A DNA stretch of 64,000 bases from NCBI RefSeq assembly GCF_947503375.1, contig NZ_CANNDQ010000001.1:372001-436000 (forward strand), read 5' to 3'. The position numbers were made by a program, and so were the translations under genes. This document shows, piece after piece, positions 25,649 through 33,731 of this stretch. The notes beneath the pieces are model-generated. The model made no database searches and was not told where the DNA came from. It saw only the letters and a list, made by a program, of their open reading frames with translations. Source of the DNA: an uncultured Psychroserpens sp. GTDB taxonomy: Bacteria; Bacteroidota; Bacteroidia; Flavobacteriales; Flavobacteriaceae. Every line of letters starts with the position of its first letter. Positions within the stretch are counted from its first letter, which is position 1.

Positions 25649-26784
25649 TCTGTTTGCATTATTTTACCATGTGTTCGCTTTATAATATGAGGTAAAAGAT
25701 TAGGAAATCTCTTCAAGCCTTGCATTAAAATTTCAGAAAATTTAGGCTTGTCAAATACTTTTGCGACAAGATGCCCCATTTTCAATCTCGATTTAAAAGC
25801 CTTATTCCATTCTCTAAAATACTGCTTTTCTAAAGCTTCTCTATTAGAAATTTCAGAATTAAAATATTTAACAATTAATCTTGATGCTATTTGAGCGCTT
25901 CTAATAGCCATACTCATTCCGTTACCACAAAGTGGATGAATTAAGGCTGCAGTATCACCACACATGAGTATATGATTATCTACTGGATCTTTTTTATCAA
26001 AAGAGATTTGACTTATCGTTAAAGGTTGATCAAAAACAGAAACTGATTCTTGAAAAATGGTTTTCAAAAACTGATTCTTGAAAATTACTTTCTGTTGAAA
26101 TTCATCAATACTCTTGTATTTTTTAAATACGTTATAATTTGTGATATAGCATAAGTTGGTATGATTACTTTCTATTTTAGAAACGCCACAGTATCCGCCT
26201 TCAAAGTTATGAAGTGCTACTAGATCTTCTGGAAAATCTACTTGAACGTGCTTCTTTACTGCTAAGTAAGGCGATTTACTTTTAATAAACTGCCGATTCA
26301 ATTTTACATCGAGATTTGAACGTTTCCCATAGGCACCAATTACAATTTTTGATTCAAAGTAGTGGTTGCGTTTTGTTTTTACCTTGAAGGTATCTTTAAA
26401 GAAATCAACGTCCACGACAGAATCTTGAAGTAAAACTACTTTCTGTTCGACCGCTTTTTTTGCTAGAGCCTGATCTAAACAAAACCTGCTAATACCAAAG
26501 CCACCCAATGGTAATGTCGCAGAAATAAATTTACTTTTTGTAGTTGAAAGTAGAAACTTATTGATTTTTTTTGCGCCTAACTTAAACACGTCAATATCAA
26601 GAAATGTAAGATATGGCAAGACCTCATTTGAGATATATTCACCACAAACCTTATGTCTTGGGTATTGGTTTTTTTCTACAACCAAAACATTTAAGTTGTG
26701 TTTTGACAAATGAATAGCACAGGATAAACCAGCTAAGCCGCCTCCAATAATAACCACATCATATTTTGAAATTTCATTACTCAA
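25645..26784 (-). CDS. FAD-dependent oxidoreductase (monooxygenase/geranylgeranyl-reductase-like)
   Basis: 379 residues. The dinucleotide motif VVIIGGGLAGLSCAI starts near residue 10, the ring-hydroxylase-like motif HKVCGEYIS follows near 45-53, and the second FAD motif is LMCGDTAALIHPLCGNG near 280-296. This fits either flavoprotein aromatic hydroxylases or geranylgeranyl reductases. In the SrsC analogy it would hydroxylate an alkylresorcinol to a quinol or quinone. The start codon is TTG, 1 nt after the YceI stop, and no in-frame ATG exists before the FAD motif. No membrane helix. Confidence 0.88.
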   Translation of the reverse strand: MSNEISKYDVVIIGGGLAGLSCAIHLSKHNLNVLVVEKNQYPRHKVCGEYISNEVLPYLTFLDIDVFKLGAKKINKFLLSTTKSKFISATLPLGGFGISRFCLDQALAKKAVEQKVVLLQDSVVDVDFFKDTFKVKTKRNHYFESKIVIGAYGKRSNLDVKLNRQFIKSKSPYLAVKKHVQVDFPEDLVALHNFEGGYCGVSKIESNHTNLCYITNYNVFKKYKSIDEFQQKVIFKNQFLKTIFQESVSVFDQPLTISQISFDKKDPVDNHILMCGDTAALIHPLCGNGMSMAIRSAQIASRLIVKYFNSEISNREALEKQYFREWNKAFKSRLKMGHLVAKVFDKPKFSEILMQGLKRFPNLLPHIIKRTHGKIMQTE

Positions 26785-26785
26785 A

Positions 26786-27325
26786 TCAACCTTTTTTTAA
26801 GGTGTGATTTACATTAATTTTTACCGTATTTGATAATATAAAACTGCTTCCGCCTACACCATAATGGCGACGATTGATCTCAAAATAAGCTTTTAAGGTT
26901 GAGCCACTATCGTTATTTGTAATTTCCATTGGAATGATTATCGTCTTTGTTGTTTTCTTTATCGTAAGATTTACAGTGACCTCGTAGTTGTTCTCTGAAA
27001 TTTTTTTAAAATTCTTAGCTTCTAAGGTTATCTTTGGATATGTACTAACATCAAAATAATCTTCAGCTCTAAGATGTGTATCTCTTTTATCATTTTCTGT
27101 ATAGATAGATGCAGTTTCTACACTACCAGATAATGTCCATTTTGAAATATCCTTAGTTTTAAAATTTGTCGTAATTGTGGCATTATTGAAAGTTCCGTCA
27201 ACATTAATTCCTAAATTTCTAATTTTAAAATCTACTGAAATTTGAGTGATAAGATCTTGAGCTCCTCCTACAAATGAGAATAGTATGCTCATACATAGTA
27301 TAAGTATGATTTTTATCTTTTTCAT
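26786..27325 (-). CDS. YceI family lipid-binding periplasmic protein
   Basis: 179 residues: a signal peptide (KKIKIILILCMSILFSFVG, cut near GAQ) and a YceI-type lipocalin-like barrel (SVDFKIRNLGINVDGTF, DYFDVSTYPKITLEAKNF). YceI proteins bind long amphiphiles such as polyprenyl quinones in a hydrophobic pocket. It is the first gene of the compact PKS operon and lies 1 nt before the flavoprotein, so it may carry the lipid-like product across the periplasm. That role is inference. The gap to the upstream Gre-like gene is 35 nt, with a weak minus-strand TATCTTTA box at 27330-27337. Confidence 0.88.
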   Translation of the reverse strand: MKKIKIILILCMSILFSFVGGAQDLITQISVDFKIRNLGINVDGTFNNATITTNFKTKDISKWTLSGSVETASIYTENDKRDTHLRAEDYFDVSTYPKITLEAKNFKKISENNYEVTVNLTIKKTTKTIIIPMEITNNDSGSTLKAYFEINRRHYGVGGSSFILSNTVKINVNHTLKKG

Positions 27326-27360
27326 GTATTAAAGATACGCTGAAAATGATTTAGATAAAA

Positions 27361-27822
27361 CTAGATAGTCTTAATAATTTTAAAGTTTTGATTTCTAAAT
27401 TGAATCTGGTCGCCAATAGTCTTACCTAAAAGCAATTTACCAATCGGTGTATTTGCTGAAATGACATAAAATGATACATCATCAACTTTTAATTCTCCAG
27501 CACTAATGGCAATAAAATAATTGGCTTTAGTCGTATATATTAGAGATCCTATTCCTATAACCTCTGAAGTCTTCGAAATTTCTATTTTAGATAAGAGTTG
27601 ATTTGTTTTTTGAATTTCAGCCAACTGCTGGCCTACTTTTTCACGTTCTAACTGCAACATCGCGCGACCTGTTTCATGTTTATCTCCTGCTGAACTTTTT
27701 GTTTCGGAAGTCAACGATTCTTGTATCTCATGAATTGTCTTTTTGATGGTCTGTAAACGATTGTCAATAAATATTTGACATTGTGAAAACAATTCTTTTT
27801 TGATATTACTTTCTTTTGCCAT
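27361..27822 (-). CDS. GreA/GreB-like transcription factor, short
   Basis: 153 residues from the second Met (AKESNIKKELFSQCQ); the frame opens 9 nt earlier. The N-terminal half (about 10-95) is a helical hairpin rich in Lys, Glu and Gln. The C-terminal half (about 100-153: YVISANTPIGKLLLGKTIGDQ) is the FKBP-like Gre fold. It may bind RNA polymerase in the secondary channel. The tip acids typical of cleavage factors are not obvious, so an inhibitory or chaperone role is possible. Such genes are often mislabelled 3-oxoacyl-ACP synthase in flavobacteria. Overlaps mtgA by 17 nt. Confidence 0.75.
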   Translation of the reverse strand: MAKESNIKKELFSQCQIFIDNRLQTIKKTIHEIQESLTSETKSSAGDKHETGRAMLQLEREKVGQQLAEIQKTNQLLSKIEISKTSEVIGIGSLIYTTKANYFIAISAGELKVDDVSFYVISANTPIGKLLLGKTIGDQIQFRNQNFKIIKTI

Positions 27823-28519
27823 CTTGATCAAGGTAATTTAATTGCCCATAATAGCCCATTTGAGTAATGATCCATCGTTTTCTAGTTTCTATGTATGAGG
27901 TTGTTGGATTGGCTTTGTAACGTAATGGATTAGGCAATATAGAAGCAATAGCTGCAGCTTCATGTTTTGTTAGTTGTGTGGCAGACTTCTTAAACCAATA
28001 TTGAGCAGCAGCTTCAGCACCATAAACTCCAGGCCCCATTTCAATGCTATTTAGATACACTTCCATGATACGCTCTTTACTCCAAATCAATTCGATTAAA
28101 AATGTAAAATAGGTTTCCAAACCTTTTCGAAACCAACTACGCTCTGGCCATAAGAAAACATTTTTTGCTGTCTGCTGACTAATGGTACTTGCGCCTTTAA
28201 GTGTTTTCCCTTTTTTATTGTTTTTATAGGCCTTCTCAATGGCTTCAATATCAAAGCCATGGTGTTTTAAAAAATTTTGATCTTCACTACAAATCACTGC
28301 CAGTTGTAAATTATATGATATTTTCTGAATAGGGACCCAATCATGTTGTTTTGTGTTTTTAGTAGTATTTGATTGCTCTACATTTCTAATGATCATTAAA
28401 GGCGTGATAGGTACTGGTACCCATTTGAAAACAACAACCAAAACAACAGAAAATATAAAAAGCCAGAACAGTATTTTGAATATGAACTTAAAAAATCGTT
28501 TAATTAATTTCATGGCCAA
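27806..28519 (-). CDS. mtgA: Monofunctional biosynthetic peptidoglycan transglycosylase
   Basis: 237-residue GT51 enzyme that polymerises lipid II into glycan strands at the inner membrane. One N-terminal transmembrane helix (about 8-32) precedes the GT51 blocks: ICSEDQNFLKHHGFD (catalytic Glu near 74), KGASTISQQTAKNVFL, RIMEVYLNSIEMG and GAEAAAQYWF. No transpeptidase domain follows, as expected for MtgA. A second Met two codons later could be the start. 3 nt downstream of the FAD oxidase. Confidence 0.95.
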   Translation of the reverse strand: MAMKLIKRFFKFIFKILFWLFIFSVVLVVVFKWVPVPITPLMIIRNVEQSNTTKNTKQHDWVPIQKISYNLQLAVICSEDQNFLKHHGFDIEAIEKAYKNNKKGKTLKGASTISQQTAKNVFLWPERSWFRKGLETYFTFLIELIWSKERIMEVYLNSIEMGPGVYGAEAAAQYWFKKSATQLTKHEAAAIASILPNPLRYKANPTTSYIETRKRWIITQMGYYGQLNYLDQDGKRK

Positions 28520-28522
28520 TAT

Positions 28523-29632
28523 CTAAATTAGGTTAGCAAGGTCTTTGCCTACTAAACTACCAATAGCGACTCCCATACCACCTAACCTTACGCCACAAAA
28601 CACATGATTACTTAATTGTTTTACGATGGGTTTTTTCTGTTGCCCAACACCCATAATACCACTCCATTTGCAATCTATTTCAAAAGGTGTTGTGGGTAAA
28701 ATAGTAGTTCTTAAAAGTTCTTCTAGTTTATTTTGAATTAGCTCTGTTTGTGCTAGTTCTGTGGTTTGTTCGGTTTTAAAATCAAGATTGCGCCCACCAC
28801 CAAATAAGATTCTATTATCAATATTTCTGAAATAATAATACCCTTGATCTAAATGAAAAGTCCCTTTAATATGAAGCTGTTTTATTGGCTTTGTAATTAA
28901 AACTTGAGCTCTGGCGGGTTTCACGCGCTCAATGTTTAGTGTTGAAGCAAATCCATTAGTTGCAATTAACAACTTAGAAGTTGACAGCTCAAATACATTC
29001 GTATTTATCTTTACTGAATTTGAATCTTCTGAAAATCCTTTCACGAAAACATTATTGAGAATTTTGACATCATGTTCTAACGCGTTTTTCAATAAGGCCT
29101 CCATCATTTTTCCAGTATCGATCTGGCCTTCAAATTGATTAAAACTCAATGTGTCTTTACAATTTTTAAAACCGTACATATCGCGCTTAAAACTAAATAC
29201 ATCTTCATTAAAAAGTGGTTTTAAAAAATTGTTTACAGATTGTTTTTGCGCTTTGCAAAGCTCTAATAAATGACCTTTTTTTGTAAATAGCTCGTAGCCG
29301 CCAAGTTGCTTGTAATCAATTGTATTATCTCCTAAAGTTGTTCTTAATAGTTTCAACCCGTTGATGCGGCTTTCCACTAACTGGAAAACATCTTCTTTAG
29401 TGTGTGATTTAAGGTCATCTATAATTTCGCTTAAACTTCCAAAACAAGCAAAACCTGCATTTTTAGTACTAGCGCCTTGAGGTAACATTCCTTTTTCTAA
29501 AATTAAAACTTTAGCCTTAGGGAAACGTTTTTTTAATTGTAAAGCACAATTTAGACCAACGATACCACTACCAATAATGGTATAATCCACATTGGTGAGC
29601 CATGTTTTTATTTCCCAATAACTTAAATTCAT
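28523..29632 (-). CDS. FAD-dependent amino-acid oxidase-like protein (DAO family)
   Basis: 369 residues, DAO/ThiO-type flavoprotein. The dinucleotide motif YTIIGSGIVGLNCALQLKKR (18-37) and the C-terminal IMGVGQQKKPIVKQL followed by VFCGVRLGGMGVAIGSL hold the FAD. The substrate-binding middle gives no clue to the amine substrate, so glycine oxidase, sarcosine oxidase-like and D-amino acid dehydrogenase roles are all possible. No signal peptide. It begins a probable transcription unit running through mtgA and the Gre-like gene and possibly into the PKS operon. Confidence 0.85.
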   Translation of the reverse strand: MNLSYWEIKTWLTNVDYTIIGSGIVGLNCALQLKKRFPKAKVLILEKGMLPQGASTKNAGFACFGSLSEIIDDLKSHTKEDVFQLVESRINGLKLLRTTLGDNTIDYKQLGGYELFTKKGHLLELCKAQKQSVNNFLKPLFNEDVFSFKRDMYGFKNCKDTLSFNQFEGQIDTGKMMEALLKNALEHDVKILNNVFVKGFSEDSNSVKINTNVFELSTSKLLIATNGFASTLNIERVKPARAQVLITKPIKQLHIKGTFHLDQGYYYFRNIDNRILFGGGRNLDFKTEQTTELAQTELIQNKLEELLRTTILPTTPFEIDCKWSGIMGVGQQKKPIVKQLSNHVFCGVRLGGMGVAIGSLVGKDLANLI

Positions 29633-29745
29633 CGTTCTAATTTACTTCTTTTTCTGTTAAGGATTGAACAATGTGTTTGAGTTCCTCTTAGAGAGTGAGT
29701 AATGAAAGCCTGACAGTGTATTGCATTAGCAATAAAGCGAAACAG

Positions 29746-29779
29746 CAAAAAAAACTCCGAAACATAAATTTCGGAGTTT
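29746..29779 (-). terminator. Intrinsic terminator after accC
   Basis: An 11-bp stem AAACTCCGAAA / TTTCGGAGTTT with a 6-nt loop, followed on the minus strand by nine T. It ends the fabH-accB-accC transcript. Confidence 0.9.
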
Positions 29780-29783
29780 AGTA

Positions 29784-31133
29784 TTAGTTTTCTTCAGGTT
29801 GAATTTTGAAATCTTCCATAAATTTAGTGGTATAATTGCCTGCCAAATAATCTGGATGCTCCATTAATTGTCTGTGGAATGGAATTGTTGTTTTAATCCC
29901 TTCGATGACGAATTCTTCTAAAGCACGTTTCATTTTGTTAATTGCCTCCTCACGCGTTTGTGCTGTGGTAATTAACTTTGCAATCATTGAATCGTAATTA
30001 GGTGGAATCACATAGCCTGCATAAACATGTGTGTCTAAACGTACTCCATGTCCTCCTGGAGCATGTAAGGTTGTAATTCGCCCAGGTGATGGTCTGAAAT
30101 CATTAAATGGATCTTCAGCATTTATACGACACTCAATAGAGTGTAAGTTTGGAGTATAGTTTTTTCCTGAAATTGGTACACCTGCTGCTACTAATATTTG
30201 TTCACGAATCAAATCGAAATCGATTACTTGTTCAGTAATAGGGTGTTCAACTTGAATACGCGTATTCATTTCCATGAAATAGAAATTACGATGCTTATCA
30301 ACTAAAAACTCAACGGTTCCGGCACCTTCATATTTAATATATTCTGCAGCCTTAACTGCGGCTTTACCCATTTTTTCACGCAAAGCTTTGGTCATAAATG
30401 GCGAAGGAACCTCTTCAGTTAATTTTTGGTGGCGACGTTGTACTGAGCAATCACGTTCAGATAAATGACATGCTCTACCAGTAGAATCTCCAACAACTTG
30501 AATTTCGATATGGCGTGGTTCTTCAATAAGCTTTTCCATATACATATCGTCATTACCAAAAGCTGCTTTAGATTCTGTTCGTGCAGACTCCCATGCATTT
30601 TGTAGATCTTCAGGTTTCCAAACAGCACGCATTCCTTTACCTCCACCTCCTGCAGATGCTTTAAGCATAACAGGATATCCTGTTTCTTCAGCTAGTTTTT
30701 TACACTCTTCAAAATCTTCAATAATACCTTCACTTCCTGGAACACATGGCACTCCAGCCGCAAGCATTGTTGCTTTAGCGTTTGCCTTATCTCCCATGCG
30801 GTCAATCATTTCTGGTGAAGCACCTATAAATTTGATATCGTGCTCTTCACAAATTTTTGAAAATTTAGCATTTTCAGATAAAAACCCGTATCCTGGATGG
30901 ATAGCATCAGCATTTGTAATCTCAGCTGCAGCAATGATATTAGAGATTTTCAGGTAAGATTCACTACTAGAAGGTGGTCCTATACAAACTGCTTCATCGG
31001 CAAACTTTACATGCAAGCTTTCGGCATCAGCAGTAGAATAAACAGCTACTGTTTTGATACCCATTTCTTTACAGGTTCTAATAACACGTAGTGCTATTTC
31101 ACCTCTATTGGCTACTAATATTTTTTTAAACAT
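29784..31133 (-). CDS. accC: Acetyl-CoA carboxylase, biotin carboxylase subunit
   Basis: ATP-dependent carboxylation of the biotin on AccB, the first step of malonyl-CoA formation. 449 residues. The N-terminus [17 protein letters not shown], the Gly-rich ATP loop [12 protein letters not shown] near 160-171, and [15 protein letters not shown] and [14 protein letters not shown] near 230-245 and 288-301 are all intact. Malonyl-CoA from this enzyme also feeds the neighbouring PKS operon. Confidence 0.98.
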   Translation of the reverse strand: MFKKILVANRGEIALRVIRTCKEMGIKTVAVYSTADAESLHVKFADEAVCIGPPSSSESYLKISNIIAAAEITNADAIHPGYGFLSENAKFSKICEEHDIKFIGASPEMIDRMGDKANAKATMLAAGVPCVPGSEGIIEDFEECKKLAEETGYPVMLKASAGGGGKGMRAVWKPEDLQNAWESARTESKAAFGNDDMYMEKLIEEPRHIEIQVVGDSTGRACHLSERDCSVQRRHQKLTEEVPSPFMTKALREKMGKAAVKAAEYIKYEGAGTVEFLVDKHRNFYFMEMNTRIQVEHPITEQVIDFDLIREQILVAAGVPISGKNYTPNLHSIECRINAEDPFNDFRPSPGRITTLHAPGGHGVRLDTHVYAGYVIPPNYDSMIAKLITTAQTREEAINKMKRALEEFVIEGIKTTIPFHRQLMEHPDYLAGNYTTKFMEDFKIQPEEN

Positions 31134-31208
31134 AACTTATTACTATTTAAAATCTCAAATTCCAAATTCCAATAGTTAAGGATTTGTATTTTGGAACTTT
31201 AAATTTGG

Positions 31209-31694
31209 TTATGATGGATCAACTAAAAACAGTGGTTGATCAAATTCTACTGGAGATGAATCGTCTACTAAAATTTTAACGATTTTACCTGATACCTCAG
31301 ATTCGATTTCGTTAAATAATTTCATCGCTTCAATGACGCACAAGACATCGCCTTCACCAATTGAAGAACCTACCTCAACAAATACAGGTTTATCTGGAGA
31401 TGGCTTACGGTAGAATGTTCCTATGATTGGTGATTTAATAGTTATATATTTTGAATCATCAGACGCAGCTTGAGTTTCAGCAGCTGGTGCAGCAGCAGGA
31501 GCTGGTGCAGCGGCTGGTATTGCTTGTGCGACTGGCTGATTTACTGGTATTTGCTGAACGTAAGTTGTAGAATCTACTTTGTCATCTGATCCAGTTTTTA
31601 TGGTGATTTTAACATCATCCATTTCTAATTTAACCTCACTTGCACCTGATTTGGCCACAAATTTGATTAAGTTTTGAATTTCCTTAATATCCAT
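31209..31694 (-). CDS. accB: Acetyl-CoA carboxylase biotin carboxyl carrier protein
   Basis: 161 residues. The biotinyl domain carries the EAMK motif in [11 protein letters not shown], with the biotinylated K125. A long Ala/Pro-rich linker (about 57-78) connects it to an N-terminal helical domain. It sits between fabH and accC. The 75-nt gap to accC holds short TTCCAA/TTGGAA inverted motifs (31156-31208) of unknown use. Confidence 0.97.
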   Translation of the reverse strand: MDIKEIQNLIKFVAKSGASEVKLEMDDVKITIKTGSDDKVDSTTYVQQIPVNQPVAQAIPAAAPAPAAAPAAETQAASDDSKYITIKSPIIGTFYRKPSPDKPVFVEVGSSIGEGDVLCVIEAMKLFNEIESEVSGKIVKILVDDSSPVEFDQPLFLVDPS

Positions 31695-31731
31695 AATTAA
31701 TAGTCTTTTTAATTAGTTAGTTAAAAGTTGG

Positions 31732-32727
31732 TTATGAATTATAAGCCCATTTTAAATAAATAGAGCCCCAAGTAAATCCGCCTCCAAAGGCTGCGAATAT
31801 AATTTTATCATCTTTTTTTAATTGTGATTCATAATCGTGCAATAGTAATGGTAGTGTCGCTGATGTTGTATTTCCATATTTATGGATGTTCATCATTACC
31901 TTTTCAGGATTTAAAGACACTCTATTAGCAGTTGCTTCGATAATTCTTCTATTGGCTTGATGAGCAGCTAACCATGATATATCATCGTTGGTCAGATTAT
32001 TTCGCTTTAGGATACGTTCTGTTACATCAGCCATATTAAATACAGCATTCTTAAAAACCGTTTTACCTTCTTGAAACACAAAGTGTTTTCCTTCTGCAAC
32101 AGCTTCTGGAGTTGATGGATACGAAGATCCACCATATTGAGCATGAAGAAATTCACGTCCTTCGCCATTGCTTCTTAATAATTCATCTTGCAAACCATAC
32201 CCTTCATGATTAGGCTCAAATAAAACAGCACCTGCTCCATCACCAAAAATGATACATGTAGCTCTATCTTCATAATTAATCATTGACGAATTTTTATCAG
32301 CTCCTACAAGCAATACTTTCTTATACTTTCCAGATTCGATATAGCGTGCGGCAACAGACATGCCATAAAGAAAACTTGAGCAGGCAGCTTCTAAATCAAA
32401 AGAAAATGCATTAGTAGCTCCTATATTGGTAGCTGTAAAAGCCGAAGTAGAAGCGGCTTTCATATCAGGTGTAGCGGTTGCAACAATTACTAATTCTATC
32501 TCTTTAGGATCAATTCCTTTTTTATCGATAAGATCTTGGGCAGCTTTTATAGCTAAGTAAGAGGTGCCTTTACCTTCTTCTTTAAGAATTCTACGTTCTT
32601 TAATTCCTGTTCGCGTTGTAATCCATTCGTCATTAGTATCAACCATCGTTTCCAAAATCTGATTGGTCAACCTATATTCAGGTAAATAAGCTCCTACTCC
32701 TGTAATTGCAGCTGTGATTTTACTCAT
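31732..32727 (-). CDS. fabH: Beta-ketoacyl-ACP synthase III
   Basis: 331 residues; condenses acetyl-CoA or a branched acyl-CoA with malonyl-ACP to start fatty acid synthesis. The triad is C116 (DLEAACSSFLYG), H256 (WLAAHQANRR) and N286 (KYGNTTSATLP). Flavobacterial FabH typically accepts branched starters. It is the first gene of the fabH-accB-accC unit, with its own promoter downstream of the rpmF terminator. Confidence 0.96.
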   Translation of the reverse strand: MSKITAAITGVGAYLPEYRLTNQILETMVDTNDEWITTRTGIKERRILKEEGKGTSYLAIKAAQDLIDKKGIDPKEIELVIVATATPDMKAASTSAFTATNIGATNAFSFDLEAACSSFLYGMSVAARYIESGKYKKVLLVGADKNSSMINYEDRATCIIFGDGAGAVLFEPNHEGYGLQDELLRSNGEGREFLHAQYGGSSYPSTPEAVAEGKHFVFQEGKTVFKNAVFNMADVTERILKRNNLTNDDISWLAAHQANRRIIEATANRVSLNPEKVMMNIHKYGNTTSATLPLLLHDYESQLKKDDKIIFAAFGGGFTWGSIYLKWAYNS

Positions 32728-32737
32728 ACTAAATTTT

Positions 32738-32770
32738 TAAAAATAGTCTCAAAAAGGCAAAAATCGTCAA
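32738..32770 (-). promoter_or_regulatory. Probable fabH promoter (TTG-N22-TATTTTTA)
   Basis: On the minus strand TTG at 32770-32768 and TATTTTTA at 32745-32738 are 22 nt apart, and the ATG follows 10 nt later. The short leader and the A in place of the final G lower confidence. Confidence 0.45.
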
Positions 32771-32856
32771 AAAAAGGTAAAATTTTAATGAATTTACTAA
32801 ATTTTGAACGAATATGGCGCAAATTAAGTCGTTTTTAAGACTTTGAGAAATTAAAC

Positions 32857-32886
32857 ATAAAAAAAACGCTCAATATTGAGCGTTTT
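32857..32886 (-). terminator. Intrinsic terminator after rpmF
   Basis: Self-complementary AAAACGCTCAATATTGAGCG followed by TTTT (32863-32886). A 9-bp stem is expected around an AATATT loop, with a T run on the minus strand from 32866. It separates rpmF from fabH. Confidence 0.85.
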
Positions 32887-32906
32887 ATTGTATGCGTACA
32901 TAATAC

Positions 32907-33107
32907 TTATGCTAAATTTTCTTCTTCAGAGTTATCTATTAAAACCTGACCTCTGTAATAAAGCTTACCTTCATGCCAATGTGCTCTATGGTAAAGATGT
33001 GCTTCTCCTGTTGTAGGACATGTAGCTATAGTAGGAACAGACGCTTTGTAGTGTGTTCTTCTCTTATCTCTTCTTGTTCTAGATATCTTTCTTTTAGGAT
33101 GTGCCAT
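32907..33107 (-). CDS. rpmF: 50S ribosomal protein L32
   Basis: 66 residues, very basic: [20 protein letters not shown] is the hallmark L32 opening. The zinc-type cysteines of some L32 proteins are reduced to one ([16 protein letters not shown]), so this is the zinc-independent form. It lies 8 nt downstream of DUF177 in the usual yceD-rpmF pair. Confidence 0.97.
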   Translation of the reverse strand: MAHPKRKISRTRRDKRRTHYKASVPTIATCPTTGEAHLYHRAHWHEGKLYYRGQVLIDNSEEENLA

Positions 33108-33115
33108 TTTATATG

Positions 33116-33661
33116 TTATTTATCCGTTAATAGTTTTTTTAATGTATTCCAACGAGGATCAATATCCTCAGATGCTTCTTCTCTTTCTTCTAAACCTTTA
33201 GGGCTTAATTCTTCTAACTTTTTAAGTATTTCTGAATCCAATGTACCATCTTCAATACCAGGATGTATGCGTTTAGCTGGCATTGATAGAATAATTAATT
33301 CATAAATGTATTGCGCTACATTTATTTCGTATTCACCATGAGGCAAAATAACGATATCTTCAAAGTCATCGTTATATGCTTCGCCAAATTTAACAACCAA
33401 ATCAAAATCGCCCTTGACATATTGATCATAGGGTTCATTTGTAAGGTCGCAATTTACATTTACAAAACCTGAAACATCGAAATGTAGTTCCAATAAAGTC
33501 GTTTTCTTTTCAAAAACCAACGTTGTGTTAATGTTTACATCATTAAAATCATCATACTCAAAATGTTCAAAGAACGTTTTATCAATTTGATAATCAAAAT
33601 GGTGCTTTCCTATCTTAAGACCAACATAAGGTATCGTAAATTCCTTTAAAGGCTTCATCAT
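33116..33661 (-). CDS. DUF177 (YceD-like) protein
   Basis: 181 residues from the chosen start ([20 protein letters not shown]). The open frame extends to 33724, but a perfect -7 box at 33688-33681 puts the transcript start near 33674, excluding that reading; 33670, 33661 or 33658 remain possible. The domain signature is the [11 protein letters not shown] block (about 75-90) and the acidic C-terminus ending [11 protein letters not shown]. YceD proteins are linked to 23S rRNA accumulation and ribosome assembly in bacteria and plants. Confidence 0.88.
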   Translation of the reverse strand: MMKPLKEFTIPYVGLKIGKHHFDYQIDKTFFEHFEYDDFNDVNINTTLVFEKKTTLLELHFDVSGFVNVNCDLTNEPYDQYVKGDFDLVVKFGEAYNDDFEDIVILPHGEYEINVAQYIYELIILSMPAKRIHPGIEDGTLDSEILKKLEELSPKGLEEREEASEDIDPRWNTLKKLLTDK

Positions 33662-33680
33662 CGCATTCATTTTGAGCCTG

Positions 33681-33688
33681 CAAATATA
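33681..33688 (-). promoter_or_regulatory. -7 box for the DUF177-rpmF operon
   Basis: The minus strand reads TATATTTG, an exact TAnnTTTG. Upstream, at 33711-33724, lies the palindrome TTGTTTATAAACAA, a possible regulator site about 37-50 nt before the predicted start. No TTG at standard spacing. Confidence 0.55.
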
Positions 33689-33731
33689 TGCATTTTTATT
33701 TATTCTACGATTGTTTATAAACAAAAAATGT

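Noticed and set aside
20550..26784. Flexirubin or aryl-polyene/dialkylresorcinol cluster.
   Set aside because: There is no DarA/DarB-type aromatase/KAS III pair, no polyene ketosynthase pair, and a type III PKS is present instead. The Srs-like reading fits better.
31156..31208. CAAATTCCAA and TTGGAA motifs between accB and accC, as a possible terminator or small repeat element.
   Set aside because: Arms are interrupted and there is no T run. It is more likely a variable flavobacterial spacer sequence, and no function could be supported.
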